From: Nitrospira sp.
GTDB lineage: Bacteria; Nitrospirota; Nitrospiria; Nitrospirales; Nitrospiraceae
Length of the DNA: 64,000 bases
Direction: 5' to 3'
Assembly (NCBI GenBank): GCA_005116955.1
Contig: SWDI01000004.1
Location: 30,834 to 94,833, forward strand
Of the stretch, positions 37,342-45,809 are shown piece by piece (positions within the stretch are counted from its first letter, which is position 1; the number at the start of each line of letters is the position of its first letter). The notes below the pieces were generated by a model. The model had not been told where the DNA came from and did no database searches. It saw only the letters and a list, made by a program, of their open reading frames with translations. The position numbers and the translations under genes were made by a program.

Positions 37342-37953
37342 TCAGTTTCGTAAGTGGAGACGCCCTTTAGGCAAGCTTTGGTAGCAGCCCTCTGAAAGCT
37401 CCTGCTCATGCGCCTGCAAACATTGCAGGATGCGGCCCTCACCCGGCTGCACGGTTAGACAGACTCGCTTCACATCGTCGGCGCAGGCGAGCCTATCCCC
37501 TTCAGCGTCCGTCCAACGCACCAGCCGTTGCCGTACGATCTGTTGGCAGGGTGGGTCCAATCGTTTTATGCGCTGCACCACACAACGTCGCCTGTCTTCT
37601 CCTGAAAGCGAATCGGGACAGTACTGCTGAACCTCGGCCTCACACTTCATTTCCTCGATTTGCCTAGCACGGCTGTCGCGCGGAGCGGATACGCCACCGA
37701 GAGTGGCCACCGATTCCGCTTCTCTCGCTCCTGCTAGACTGTCAGTCGGTTGCCTGGTCACACCTGGAATCGTGAGATCGAGCTCAAGAACACGCGGCGC
37801 GTCAGCGATCGATGAAGCCGATGGCGCCGAGAAGAGCTCTTCTTTCGATGGGAGATTCGCCCAGATAATGGTCCACACTAAGGCCAACCCCGCCACCGAA
37901 ATGGAGTTCGTGATCGCATTCCCAAATCGTTCTTGGGTGCTGGTGGGCTTCAT
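37342..37953 (-). CDS. Membrane-anchored Cys-rich (GLG1-like) protein
   Basis: 203 residues from ATG 37953 (longer starts at 37989 or 38058 possible). One membrane segment at about 17-33 (SVAGLALVWTIIW), a linker, and then two cysteine-rich repeats: C-EAEVQQYC...RRRC...DPPC and C-ADDVKRVC...ILQC...SEGC. The C-x6-C spacing and 'ILQCLQAHEQELSEGC' match the Cys-rich GLG1/GP repeat found in bacterial periplasmic proteins. Probably periplasmic with disulphides. Role unknown. Confidence 0.65.
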   Translation of the reverse strand: MKPTSTQERFGNAITNSISVAGLALVWTIIWANLPSKEELFSAPSASSIADAPRVLELDLTIPGVTRQPTDSLAGAREAESVATLGGVSAPRDSRARQIEEMKCEAEVQQYCPDSLSGEDRRRCVVQRIKRLDPPCQQIVRQRLVRWTDAEGDRLACADDVKRVCLTVQPGEGRILQCLQAHEQELSEGCYQSLPKGRLHLRN

Positions 37954-38079
37954 CACGGTGAGGATAAAATAACGCGGCGGAAAAATCATCGAAACAGGAC
38001 ATTTTCGCAGGACCGTGCAATCGACCAAACCGACTGGTGTGAAGAACACAGGAAACACAAAAGGCAGGAGCGCGTGAAA

Positions 38080-39147
38080 CTAGTTGTCCGGCGTTTCGAC
38101 GATGTGATTCTCGAACCTGGTACAGCCTTCGGCCAATAGCCGATTCGTCAACATCTCCCCTGGCCATTCGATCGGCAGATCGGCGGTAAACACCCAGACG
38201 TCCGGAGAGGTCCAGACCGGACCATGCTCTTCCGGAAGCTCTGGATCGAATAGATCGGTCCACACCGGCATGTAGACCCCATTCCCACATTGTGTGTGGA
38301 GATGCACGATGGTGCGAGATCTGACAAGCGGGTCCAGCTCTCGCCACACTGCCGCCGTCTCATCGGCGAGGTGATGCAGCCGTACCGCATTCTGCGCGTC
38401 GAACATCGCATAGGCGGCATAGACCGGCGCCTCGATGGTATCGGGCGCACATGCCAGTTCCGGACATTGCTTCACAAGCCCTTCGAGAATCTCACGGCGC
38501 TGTCCGTCTTCCCACGTATCGGGCAAACCGGGGTCCGGAGCGCCGATCAGCTCAAATAGAAGAAACGCCGTATTTTCGACCGGAGGAAGCAACCGCGCCG
38601 CCACGGATTGGACACGTCTGGAATCCGTAACCGTCACCAGGTGGTCATGAAACATTTGAAGATTCAGCATCTCCAAGGTGGCATCGGTCAAGAGGCGCGA
38701 CTCGACGCGAACAACTGTTCCAGCGGGAAGCTGAAGAGACTTATGCAAAAGATCGGCCGTGGCGATCGGATCAATCTTCAGTTTGAGCGGGGCGGTTAAG
38801 TTTGCCTGCAGAGGAAGCTCCAGAGCCGCCATCGTGCCATAGGCCGACTTTTCGTCGTCCGGTCCGTCCAACAGTAACGTACAGCTCGCCTCTGCGACCA
38901 GATCAAAGAGCCATTCGGCCATTTCCTCGTCGAGCGCCGCCAGGACGGTCAGTAGATCATGCTCGCGGCCCTGCTCCAGAAATGCCTGCAAGGTATCGAT
39001 CGCATCATCGGTGTCGCCATGATCATGGCGACGGGCATTGATGAGATGAATGAGATCCCGCGTGAGGGGATCGGGGCGAGACCAGCCTAACATCGAAGCT
39101 CCCTGCTGGACGAGCCAGCGACCATGACTCGACAACTCAAAACGCAT
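38080..39147 (-). CDS. Unknown soluble protein
   Basis: 355 residues without signal peptide or membrane segments. Acidic overall; mixed alpha/beta pattern with a helical N-terminal part (LINARRHDHGDTDDAIDTLQ) and a C-terminal region with VYMPVWTDLFDPELPEEHG and VWVFTADLPIEWPGEML. No metal or nucleotide motif seen. It lies 126 bases upstream of the Cys-rich gene on the same strand and 78 bases downstream of yjbQ. No family recognised. Confidence 0.55.
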   Translation of the reverse strand: MRFELSSHGRWLVQQGASMLGWSRPDPLTRDLIHLINARRHDHGDTDDAIDTLQAFLEQGREHDLLTVLAALDEEMAEWLFDLVAEASCTLLLDGPDDEKSAYGTMAALELPLQANLTAPLKLKIDPIATADLLHKSLQLPAGTVVRVESRLLTDATLEMLNLQMFHDHLVTVTDSRRVQSVAARLLPPVENTAFLLFELIGAPDPGLPDTWEDGQRREILEGLVKQCPELACAPDTIEAPVYAAYAMFDAQNAVRLHHLADETAAVWRELDPLVRSRTIVHLHTQCGNGVYMPVWTDLFDPELPEEHGPVWTSPDVWVFTADLPIEWPGEMLTNRLLAEGCTRFENHIVETPDN

Positions 39148-39225
39148 GTTGCCAAACTTTTCCTACCCATGCAAGTCTCAGGACGATTACGCGCGACTTG
39201 TCACACACAAGTTCTCCGCACGTTC

Positions 39226-39639
39226 CTATTCACCGATAATCTTCACAAGAACCCGCTTACGACGACGTCCGTCGAACTCGCCATAAAAGATTTGTTCCCA
39301 TGGACCGAAGTCGAGTTTGCCCCCGCTGAGCGCGACGATGACTTCTCGCCCCATCACCTGTCGCTTCAGATGAGCATCACCGTTGTCTTCGCCTGTGTCG
39401 TTGTGCCGATACTCCGCCTTCTGAGGAACAAGCCGTTCCAGAAACTCGTCATAATCTTGCAGGAGGCCAGCCTCATCATCATTAATGTACACACTGGCCG
39501 TAATGTGCATCGCATTCACCAGAACAAGACCTTCCCGTACCCCGCTCTTCTGTACCACTGCCTCGATGTGGGGCGTGATATTGATGTAGGCCCGCCTGGT
39601 CTTTGTCTCAAACCAAAGTTCTTCGCGGTAGGACTTCAT
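39226..39639 (-). CDS. yjbQ: YjbQ/UPF0047 family protein
   Basis: 137 residues from ATG 39639 (ATG 39657 is possible, with AGGC upstream). The family pattern is clear: [50 protein letters not shown] and the C-terminal [18 protein letters not shown]. The E. coli member has weak thiamine phosphate synthase activity and the fold is a small beta-barrel; the physiological role is unsettled. Confidence 0.88.
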   Translation of the reverse strand: MKSYREELWFETKTRRAYINITPHIEAVVQKSGVREGLVLVNAMHITASVYINDDEAGLLQDYDEFLERLVPQKAEYRHNDTGEDNGDAHLKRQVMGREVIVALSGGKLDFGPWEQIFYGEFDGRRRKRVLVKIIGE

Positions 39640-39757
39640 GATCGTTGATCGCTGCATTGTGCCTGCCGCCTCGACAGACATGCAAGAGGCCCGAGCGATT
39701 CCCTTCTCATGCATATTTTGCCTCGAGGGAAAAGGCTATCATGAACTCGGTCTCGTT

Positions 39758-40059
39758 ATGATCACCCCACTTCAACCACCCAGACTGTCACCGAACGTCC
39801 TCACGGTCTTGCGCCAGCGCTACGCGGCCAAGAACGAGCGGGAAATAGCAGTTGAATCACCTGCGACAGGTTCCACTGCGTGGCCGAAGATATGGCATCG
39901 GCTGAGCTCCTTACACTCACGTCTTCTCCTGTTCCCCTGTACAATCGTGTCGCGTCTGCATTCCTACCAGAATGGGCGCTGCTGAATATTCGGACAAAAT
40001 TGACAGCCTATCGGCTTGGTGATAAGTATTTTTCTAGTTTGTACGATGCTGTCTGCTAG
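39758..40059 (+). pseudogene. Frameshifted relic of class II (B12-dependent) ribonucleotide reductase N-terminus
   Basis: Two overlapping frames together resemble the first 100 residues of NrdJ. Frame one from ATG 39758 reads LSPNVLTVLRQRYAAKNER and continues IAVESPATG (compare L-S-x-N-x-x-x-V-L-x-x-R-Y and E-T-P-E). After a shift near 39870 the other frame reads FHCVAEDMASAELL and YNRVASAFLPEW (compare F-x-R-V-A-x-D-x-A and F-L-P-N). Everything downstream of this (cone loops, catalytic Cys) is missing, and the SH3-like gene starts 13 bases later. Recognised from memory of the family; a search would settle it. Confidence 0.5.
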
Positions 40060-40072
40060 AGGGAGGTGCTCG

Positions 40073-40834
40073 ATGTTTGCTATCGCTGGGGGCCCGTCGT
40101 TGACTGGCAGTCCTCTGACGTGGAGCCTGTTTTTCGCTCGTCAGCCGGAACCGGACCTGGAATTCACGGAAGAAGAGCTGGAACAGACCACCACGATTCG
40201 ATCTCCTTCACCCACAAAGCCGCCCCAAAAGTCGAGTGGGCGTCCGCTTCTGTGGGTACTTCTGTTGATATTGATCGGCGGCGGCGCCTATGTCGCGATG
40301 GAGCAGGAGATGATCATGGATTACGTCGGGCCACTTCTCGGCGAATCGCCGGCCCCACAACCTCAACCGCCTGTCGCCCGAAGACCGGCGCCGCCTGCCC
40401 CGGCCACTCAGCCTCAAGCCGCTGTTCCGATTCCACCCCCTGCAGCGCCAGTTGAGGTACCGCAGGCTGCAGCGCCGACGACAACTCTCGTTCCCACACC
40501 TCCAGTCCCTCAGCCGATGCCGACGGCCTCAGCTCCGATACAAGCCCCGCCGCCACCAGCATCAACACCCGTTGCCCCTATCACCGCGTCACCGACTCCA
40601 CTGTTCAGTGAAGGTCAGCGGGTCAGCGTACTTGCGGATACAATGAATCCTGGAGGAAAAGTGGTTCTGGCTCAAGATGCCGAAGGGACAAAACCGGGAC
40701 CAGCTATTCCACCGGGAACCGCGCTCACAATTCTCGACGGCGACCTGCAGGCCAACGGATGGGTCTATGCCGTCCGCAGTGACTTCGGCACAAAAGGTTG
40801 GTTGATTGAAACGCAGCTTAAATTGAAACCCTGA
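40073..40834 (+). CDS. Membrane protein with SH3-like domain
   Basis: 253 residues from ATG 40073 (GGGAGG six bases upstream). A short cytoplasmic N-terminus with acidic patch, a single membrane segment at about 58-76 (LLWVLLLILIGGGAYVAM), a Pro/Ala/Thr-rich spacer (about 88-190), and a C-terminal bacterial SH3-like domain (QRVSVLADTMNPGGKVVL then GWVYAVRSDFGTKGWL). The long Pro-rich stretch would let the SH3 domain reach peptidoglycan or an outer-membrane partner. A strong hairpin follows. Confidence 0.7.
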   Translation: MFAIAGGPSLTGSPLTWSLFFARQPEPDLEFTEEELEQTTTIRSPSPTKPPQKSSGRPLLWVLLLILIGGGAYVAMEQEMIMDYVGPLLGESPAPQPQPPVARRPAPPAPATQPQAAVPIPPPAAPVEVPQAAAPTTTLVPTPPVPQPMPTASAPIQAPPPPASTPVAPITASPTPLFSEGQRVSVLADTMNPGGKVVLAQDAEGTKPGPAIPPGTALTILDGDLQANGWVYAVRSDFGTKGWLIETQLKLKP

Positions 40835-40862
40835 TCGCCCGGTTATACTCCACGTCCTCAGT

Positions 40863-40895
40863 ACAGAGGGCGGCGATCACATCGCCGCCCTCTGT
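40863..40895. terminator. Strong bidirectional-type hairpin
   Basis: A perfect 15-bp stem, ACAGAGGGCGGCGAT (40863-40877) with ATCGCCGCCCTCTGT (40881-40895), and a three-base loop, 29 bases after the SH3-gene stop. There is no T-run, so it is not a canonical Rho-independent terminator, but very stable. TATAAT occurs at 40898-40903 right after it, a possible -10 element for the HAD gene although no good -35 is visible. Confidence 0.65.
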
Positions 40896-40960
40896 GCTAT
40901 AATGCCGCCCGTTCACGCCTCCATACATAGCAGATGAGACATCACGAGCCTCAGGAATTC

Positions 40961-41644
40961 ATGCACGCCGTAATCTTTGACTTCGATGGTGTCATTGCCG
41001 ACACCGAACCGCTGCACTTTGAAAGTCTGCGCCGAATATTGGCAGACATCGAGATCAGTTTGACCAAACAAGACTATTACGCCGACTATCTCGGCTTCGA
41101 CGATCGTGGATGTATTCTGGAGGCACTACGAATCAATCGCAGACCAACTTCTCCCTCGCTTCTCAAAGAGTTAATGACAAAAAAGGCCGCCGCTTATTTG
41201 ACCTCGATCAAGGATCACCTCGTGATTTTTCCGGGTGTCAGAGAATTTATCGAAGCTGCCGCAGCCACCTACCCCATTGCCATCGCCTCTGGTGCCTTGC
41301 GCCCTGAGATCGAGTTGGTACTGGAACAAATCGGGATCCGAAAAGCATTTAGTCACATTACCAGCGCAGAGGATGTGACGTGCGGCAAACCCAATCCGGA
41401 ACCGTTTCTGCAGGCCCTAGCCGGACTGAACCGTCATCAGTCCACCGCTGCAATTGTGCCGAATGCATGCCTGGTCATCGAAGACTCCCTCCCCGGCATT
41501 CGTGCCGCGAAAGCGGCGGGGATGAAGGTCTTGGCGGTGGCCAACACACACACCATCCAGGACCTACACGAGGCTGATGCCATCAGCGCTAGTTTGAGCG
41601 AAACACGCCTCAAGGATGTGCGTGCCCGCTTATGGCCGACATAA
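40961..41644 (+). CDS. HAD-superfamily phosphatase/phosphoglucomutase-like
   Basis: 227 residues from ATG 40961 (AGGA five bases upstream). HAD motif I is AVIFDFDGVIADTEPLH (nucleophile Asp), motif II AIASGA, motif III Lys in CGKPNPEPF, motif IV VIEDSLPGIRAA. The cap-domain type and the sequence near the nucleophile resemble beta-phosphoglucomutase and related sugar-phosphate phosphatases; substrate uncertain. Four bases before the next gene, so co-transcribed with it. Confidence 0.88.
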   Translation: MHAVIFDFDGVIADTEPLHFESLRRILADIEISLTKQDYYADYLGFDDRGCILEALRINRRPTSPSLLKELMTKKAAAYLTSIKDHLVIFPGVREFIEAAAATYPIAIASGALRPEIELVLEQIGIRKAFSHITSAEDVTCGKPNPEPFLQALAGLNRHQSTAAIVPNACLVIEDSLPGIRAAKAAGMKVLAVANTHTIQDLHEADAISASLSETRLKDVRARLWPT

Positions 41645-41648
41645 AACA

Positions 41649-42590
41649 ATGAGAATCTGCTCACTCATCCCCGGGGCAACAGAAATGGTTGCTGCTCTTG
41701 ATCTGGCCGATCAGCTGGTCGGCATCAGCCACGAATGTGACTTTCCCACCTCGGTTCGGCAGGTTCCCGTCATGATCGAACCTCTGGTCGGAAAGGACGG
41801 AGGCTCCAGTGGAGAAATCGACCGGCAGGTCAAAGAATTGGTTGCGTCTGGGCAACGACTCTATCGACTCAATGAAGACGCGTTTTGCCGTGCCCGTCCG
41901 GACCTTATTCTCACGCAAGACCTGTGTCATGTCTGCTCGGTTACGCCGGACCAACTCACACGCGTGATCGAGTCACTCCAACGTCGACCCAACGTGCTCA
42001 CGCTCAGTCCAACCACGCTGGACGACATGATCCATGATATCGAGCGGATCGCCCAAGCGGCAGACGTACTCACGAGAGGACAGGCACTCTCCCAGAAACT
42101 CCGTCGTCGAGTGGACCACGTGCGCGCCATAACCAGCAGGACGTCCGCGCGCCCGCGCGTGGTGTGTCTGGAATGGCTGGATCCTCTCTATGTCGCAGGT
42201 CACTGGGTTCCAGAAATGGTTGCGCTGGCCGGTGGCCTCGATGTCCTCGGATCTCAGGATGCTCCCTCGCATGAAACGACGTGGCAGGCCATGGGAGCCG
42301 CTCGGCCCGACGTAGTCCTCATAATGCCTTGCGGGTACTCCGTCGAGCGCACAGTCAATGAGCTCAAGCGCGTTGGACAAACCGGTGGGGCGTGGCGGCG
42401 GGCTTGCGAACAGTGGCCGGATCTTTACGTTGTCGATGCGGCCTCCTACTTCAGCCGCCCTGGCCCTCGACTGGTCGACGGCGTGGAACTGCTCGCATCC
42501 ATTCTGCATCCGACCCCTGGCCATCCTCTTGACCCAGCCAAGGCGATCAAACTTGAAGCCTCCATGCTGACCAGGAGCTGCGCATCATGA
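41649..42590 (+). CDS. Cobalamin-binding-type (BtuF/TroA-fold) protein without signal peptide
   Basis: 313 residues from ATG 41649. The TroA-like two-lobe fold is suggested by MRICSLIPGATEMVAAL, LVGISHECDFP, ARPDLILTQDLCHVC, and late PDVVLIMPCGYS. Such proteins are annotated as cobalamin/iron-siderophore ABC substrate-binding proteins, but this one has no export signal and no permease or ATPase genes beside it. That makes a cytoplasmic binding or sensing role possible. Its stop overlaps the hpnD start by four bases. Confidence 0.8.
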   Translation: MRICSLIPGATEMVAALDLADQLVGISHECDFPTSVRQVPVMIEPLVGKDGGSSGEIDRQVKELVASGQRLYRLNEDAFCRARPDLILTQDLCHVCSVTPDQLTRVIESLQRRPNVLTLSPTTLDDMIHDIERIAQAADVLTRGQALSQKLRRRVDHVRAITSRTSARPRVVCLEWLDPLYVAGHWVPEMVALAGGLDVLGSQDAPSHETTWQAMGAARPDVVLIMPCGYSVERTVNELKRVGQTGGAWRRACEQWPDLYVVDAASYFSRPGPRLVDGVELLASILHPTPGHPLDPAKAIKLEASMLTRSCAS

Positions 42591-43447
42591 ATGCCTCTGA
42601 AGCTCAAGCCTATTGCACGGCCTACACGAAGAAAAGCGGCAGCAATTTTTACTATTCGTTCCTTTTCCTTCCCAAAGCCAAACGCGATGCCATGTACACG
42701 GTCTATGCCTTCTGCAAGGCCGTGGACAGTGCTGTCGATGAACCGGCTGCCGGAAGCAACCCGAAAGACGAACTCAAGCGCTGGCGCGAGGAGCTTGACG
42801 CGGTGTATTCCGGCATCCCGACTACTCTCATCATGGTGAGTCTCGCCCACCATGTGAAGACCTTGGGCATTCCAAAAGCGTACTTCGAGGAATTGATCAA
42901 AGGCGTCGAGATGGATCTGTTCAATAATCGGTATATCACGTTCGATGAGCTGTCGCTCTATTGCTATCGCGTCGCCTCCGTGGTGGGGCTCATCTGTTTA
43001 CATATCTTCGGGGTCACATCGGCCCGGGCACAGGATTATGCAGTGGCACTCGGCATGGCGTTCCAGTTGACGAATATCCTGCGCGATGTTGGAACGGATG
43101 CCGCCCAACGCCGAATCTATCTGCCGTTGGATGACTTACAGAAATGGAACTATCCCGAGAAAACCCTGCTGAATCGGAGCTATTCAGCTGAATTCCGAGC
43201 GTTGATGGAGTATGAGGCGTCACGCGCACACCACTATTATAAACGAGCCGATGCGGCCCTTAAGGAACTACCAGCTCATGAACGCCGTGCGTTGACAGTG
43301 GCGGAAATCATGCGTGGCATCTACAGTCGGATCCTGGACCGGATCGAACGGTCGAACTATCAGGTCTTCGGACCGCGTATTAGTCTCACCACCACCCAGC
43401 GAGTGGTTATTGCGTTACGGGTTTGGATCCGCTCCCGATTCTCGTGA
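42587..43447 (+). CDS. hpnD: Presqualene diphosphate synthase HpnD
   Basis: 286 residues of the squalene/phytoene synthase family. FYYSFLFLPKAKRDAMYTVY opens it; the first aspartate-rich motif is VDSAVDE, the second is in NILRDVGTDAAQRRIYLP. It condenses two farnesyl diphosphates to presqualene diphosphate, which HpnC and HpnE convert to squalene for hopanoids. Length and motif set suit HpnD rather than CrtB, mainly because an HpnE-like gene follows; the start overlaps the upstream stop and its stop overlaps hpnE. Confidence 0.88.
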   Translation: MNASEAQAYCTAYTKKSGSNFYYSFLFLPKAKRDAMYTVYAFCKAVDSAVDEPAAGSNPKDELKRWREELDAVYSGIPTTLIMVSLAHHVKTLGIPKAYFEELIKGVEMDLFNNRYITFDELSLYCYRVASVVGLICLHIFGVTSARAQDYAVALGMAFQLTNILRDVGTDAAQRRIYLPLDDLQKWNYPEKTLLNRSYSAEFRALMEYEASRAHHYYKRADAALKELPAHERRALTVAEIMRGIYSRILDRIERSNYQVFGPRISLTTTQRVVIALRVWIRSRFS

Positions 43448-44760
43448 CTGCGCCGTCCTCACACACTGTCCTCGTTCTCGGCTCTGGACTGGCCGGCCTA
43501 GCCACTTCGTACCATCTTCATCAACAGGGTTCCCACATCACCCTGCTCGATTATCCTGGCTGGCTCGATGGATTTCGGACCGATGTATCTCAACCAGCCC
43601 CGATTGTTCTGGGATGCCACCAGGAGACGAAGCGGGTCCTTCGCCTACTCGACCGAGGAAGGCCTCCAGAATCCGACCAGACCATTCCACTCGAATTTCG
43701 ACTCCCCGATGGGCGAATCGCCCCCTATCAGTCGGCCCGTCTTCCCGGAGCCTTTCAGTGGATGATGAGCCTCTTCAGCTTCCGGGGCCTTTCCTGGCAG
43801 GATCGGTGGAGACTCTTCTCTCATGTCGAGAAAATTTGGGAACAGGCCCACACTCTTCCAACGGATTTAGAGAATCGGACGGCAGATGAATGGCTGACGG
43901 CGACCGGGCAAAGTCCCGAAGCTAGAGAACGGATTTGGGATCCGCTCGCTCAGTGGTTGACCGACAACGCGCTGACACGTCTCGCCGCTTCAACCTTCGT
44001 CCATCTGCTTTCGACTGTGTTTCTGCGCGATGCATCGGATGCGAGGCTCACACACCTGGCCGGCTCCGTCGACCATCGATTCATCGCACCCATGAAACAG
44101 GCGCTCCAACAAGGCAATGCGCAGATTGTCTCTCTGACCCATCGACCTACCCTTCAGTTTGGACAGACTGGTGTGAGCGAAGTCCGGCTTCACGACGACA
44201 CCAGACTCCGAGCCAACCGGTACATCATCGCGCTGTCCTACCAGAATCTCCTGCAGCTATTGCCAGAACGGCTGCTGACCCGCTACGCCTACTTCGCACA
44301 ACTCACCGAGCTGACAAGTCTGAGCGAGATCGTGATTCAATTCACCTGCTCCACGACGAAGCCAAGGCCTCGTCTGCTCCTCCTCCCAGGCCGACCATTC
44401 CACCAGCTCACCAGCACAGCACTCGAGTCAGGTGAAATTGAGTATCGGCTCTCTGCCGTCGGGAACAGGCTCACCGAGTTGAACAACGATCAGTTGGTCG
44501 AGGCAGCACAGACCGAAATGTGCGAGTTGTTCCCCGGAACTGCAAGAGAAGATATGACCACTCAGTCAGTCTTTCACGAGAACCACGCGGCCCTGTTGCT
44601 GGCACCAGGTGCCGCGCAATTCCGGCCGCTTCAACAGAGTCCTATCCAGAACTTGTTCGTCACTGGAGCATGGACCGACACCGGATGGCCTGCCAATCTG
44701 GAGAGTGCGCTTGTCAGCGCCCATCGCTGTGCAGAGCTCGTCGCCGCCCACCCCGCTTGA
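43444..44760 (+). CDS. hpnE: Hydroxysqualene dehydroxylase HpnE-like FAD protein
   Basis: 438 residues from GTG 43444, whose GTGA overlaps the hpnD stop (a TTG at 43423 is the longer option). The N-terminal FAD motif is VLVLGSGLAGLATSYHLHQQG and the C-terminal FAD-contact motif LFVTGAWTDTGWPANLESAL. Amine-oxidase/phytoene-desaturase superfamily. In hopanoid makers HpnE reduces hydroxysqualene to squalene using FADH2. Position right after hpnD supports the call. No hpnC is present in the window. Confidence 0.85.
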   Translation: MTAPSSHTVLVLGSGLAGLATSYHLHQQGSHITLLDYPGWLDGFRTDVSQPAPIVLGCHQETKRVLRLLDRGRPPESDQTIPLEFRLPDGRIAPYQSARLPGAFQWMMSLFSFRGLSWQDRWRLFSHVEKIWEQAHTLPTDLENRTADEWLTATGQSPEARERIWDPLAQWLTDNALTRLAASTFVHLLSTVFLRDASDARLTHLAGSVDHRFIAPMKQALQQGNAQIVSLTHRPTLQFGQTGVSEVRLHDDTRLRANRYIIALSYQNLLQLLPERLLTRYAYFAQLTELTSLSEIVIQFTCSTTKPRPRLLLLPGRPFHQLTSTALESGEIEYRLSAVGNRLTELNNDQLVEAAQTEMCELFPGTAREDMTTQSVFHENHAALLLAPGAAQFRPLQQSPIQNLFVTGAWTDTGWPANLESALVSAHRCAELVAAHPA

Positions 44761-44791
44761 CCCTGTCAGCGCTGAATGGTACGAGAATAGA

Positions 44792-45100
44792 ATGACGTCA
44801 CGGGCCAAAATCTTCGTGCTTGCGCTTCCGCTACTCATGTGGAGTTGTGCGCAAAGTCCTTACGAGCGCGGAATCCGCCCCGCTGGCCTCAGCCGATATG
44901 ATGTGGAGCGGGACTATATGGAATGTGAGTACAAAGCAAGGTTAGCCAACGAGCAGCACTTCTACAGTCAGAGTTCACCCTTTCCCTTCGGTGCCGGACC
45001 TCAGAGTCCGGCCGACCATGCCCGTGCACTGCATGGCCTCTCAACCATCAACGCCATGCGGGACACCTGTCTGGCAGCAAAAGGCTACCATCTTAATTAG
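44792..45100 (+). CDS. Small lipoprotein, unknown
   Basis: 102 residues from ATG 44792. Signal peptide with lipobox near LLMWSC (mature Cys about 18). The mature part has RYDVERDYMECEYKAR, a segment rich in Ser/Pro/Phe, and a C-terminal Cys (RDTCLAAKGYHLN). The pair of cysteines may be disulphide-linked. Residues DxxxCxxxA and 'CLAAKGY' recall small outer-membrane lipoproteins of many Gram-negatives. The 3' end overlaps the convergent gene by eight bases. Confidence 0.65.
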   Translation: MTSRAKIFVLALPLLMWSCAQSPYERGIRPAGLSRYDVERDYMECEYKARLANEQHFYSQSSPFPFGAGPQSPADHARALHGLSTINAMRDTCLAAKGYHLN

Positions 45101-45719
45101 ATCCTGCGTGCAGGTAGCACCGATCCTCAAACCGTTCGCCGCCTCGATACTTCGTGATGACCAACCACTCCCGTCGAGCATCAGTCAGGCCTATATAGGC
45201 CACACCATCAAGCCGAAACGGTTGAATCGTAAAGACTGTACTCAACACAGACGATGACGATACTTTGTCCATGGGAAGAGACGTCAGCGGATAGGATCCG
45301 CCGGTACGCTCAAACTTGTCCTGCGTTGCCAACAGGGGGCTCAGGTCTTGCCAACCGAGTTGGTCGAGGACTGGGCTATTGGCGGGAAAGACATAGAAGC
45401 TCTCACTCGGTGCGCCCTTCATACAGAACGTGGTCTTCACCACTAAGTCATCGCGCCCATCGTTGTTCAGATCCATGTTCGTCTTGTCGAGACTCGAACA
45501 GCGCCTAGTCTTTGGGCCCTCTCCCTTCAACTCCACTGCCGTCCACTCCACAGTCTTGGAGAGGTCAGGGGAGACTTTTAGTCGTTTCCCAAACAACTTC
45601 ACCACCCTTTCGCATAATGGCCTATCGCTGTACGCTGCCAGCTCCACAGGGGCTGCAGATACCAATGTTGGAATCATCGCAACGAAAAGGCTTCCCATCC
45701 AGGTACGCTTCATCGTCAT
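45093..45719 (-). CDS. Secreted protein with a DxNxDGxxD loop, unknown
   Basis: 208 residues from ATG 45719 (AGGAGG nine bases upstream). Signal peptide ending LVSAAP (about residue 22). In the mature part, NMDLNNDGRDDLVVKT is a calcium-binding FG-GAP-like loop, and cysteine pairs (RRCSSLDK, TTFCMKG, EDRCYLHAG) are present. Beta-rich overall. The acidic loop type is the same as in the SpvB-like gene at the window start, but the rest is not similar. Role unknown. Confidence 0.65.
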   Translation of the reverse strand: MTMKRTWMGSLFVAMIPTLVSAAPVELAAYSDRPLCERVVKLFGKRLKVSPDLSKTVEWTAVELKGEGPKTRRCSSLDKTNMDLNNDGRDDLVVKTTFCMKGAPSESFYVFPANSPVLDQLGWQDLSPLLATQDKFERTGGSYPLTSLPMDKVSSSSVLSTVFTIQPFRLDGVAYIGLTDARREWLVITKYRGGERFEDRCYLHAGSN

Positions 45720-45809
45720 TTTACTAGCCTCCTAAACTCAATATCTCGATTGACATCCCGGCTATCTGTTTTTAAGATGCCGCTACTCATTTCTTTTCGC
45801 TCACAACTC

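Noticed and set aside
41973..42524. 183-codon minus-strand frame over the cobalamin-binding-type gene
   Set aside because: Antisense shadow; sense strand has clear family motifs and operon-type overlaps.
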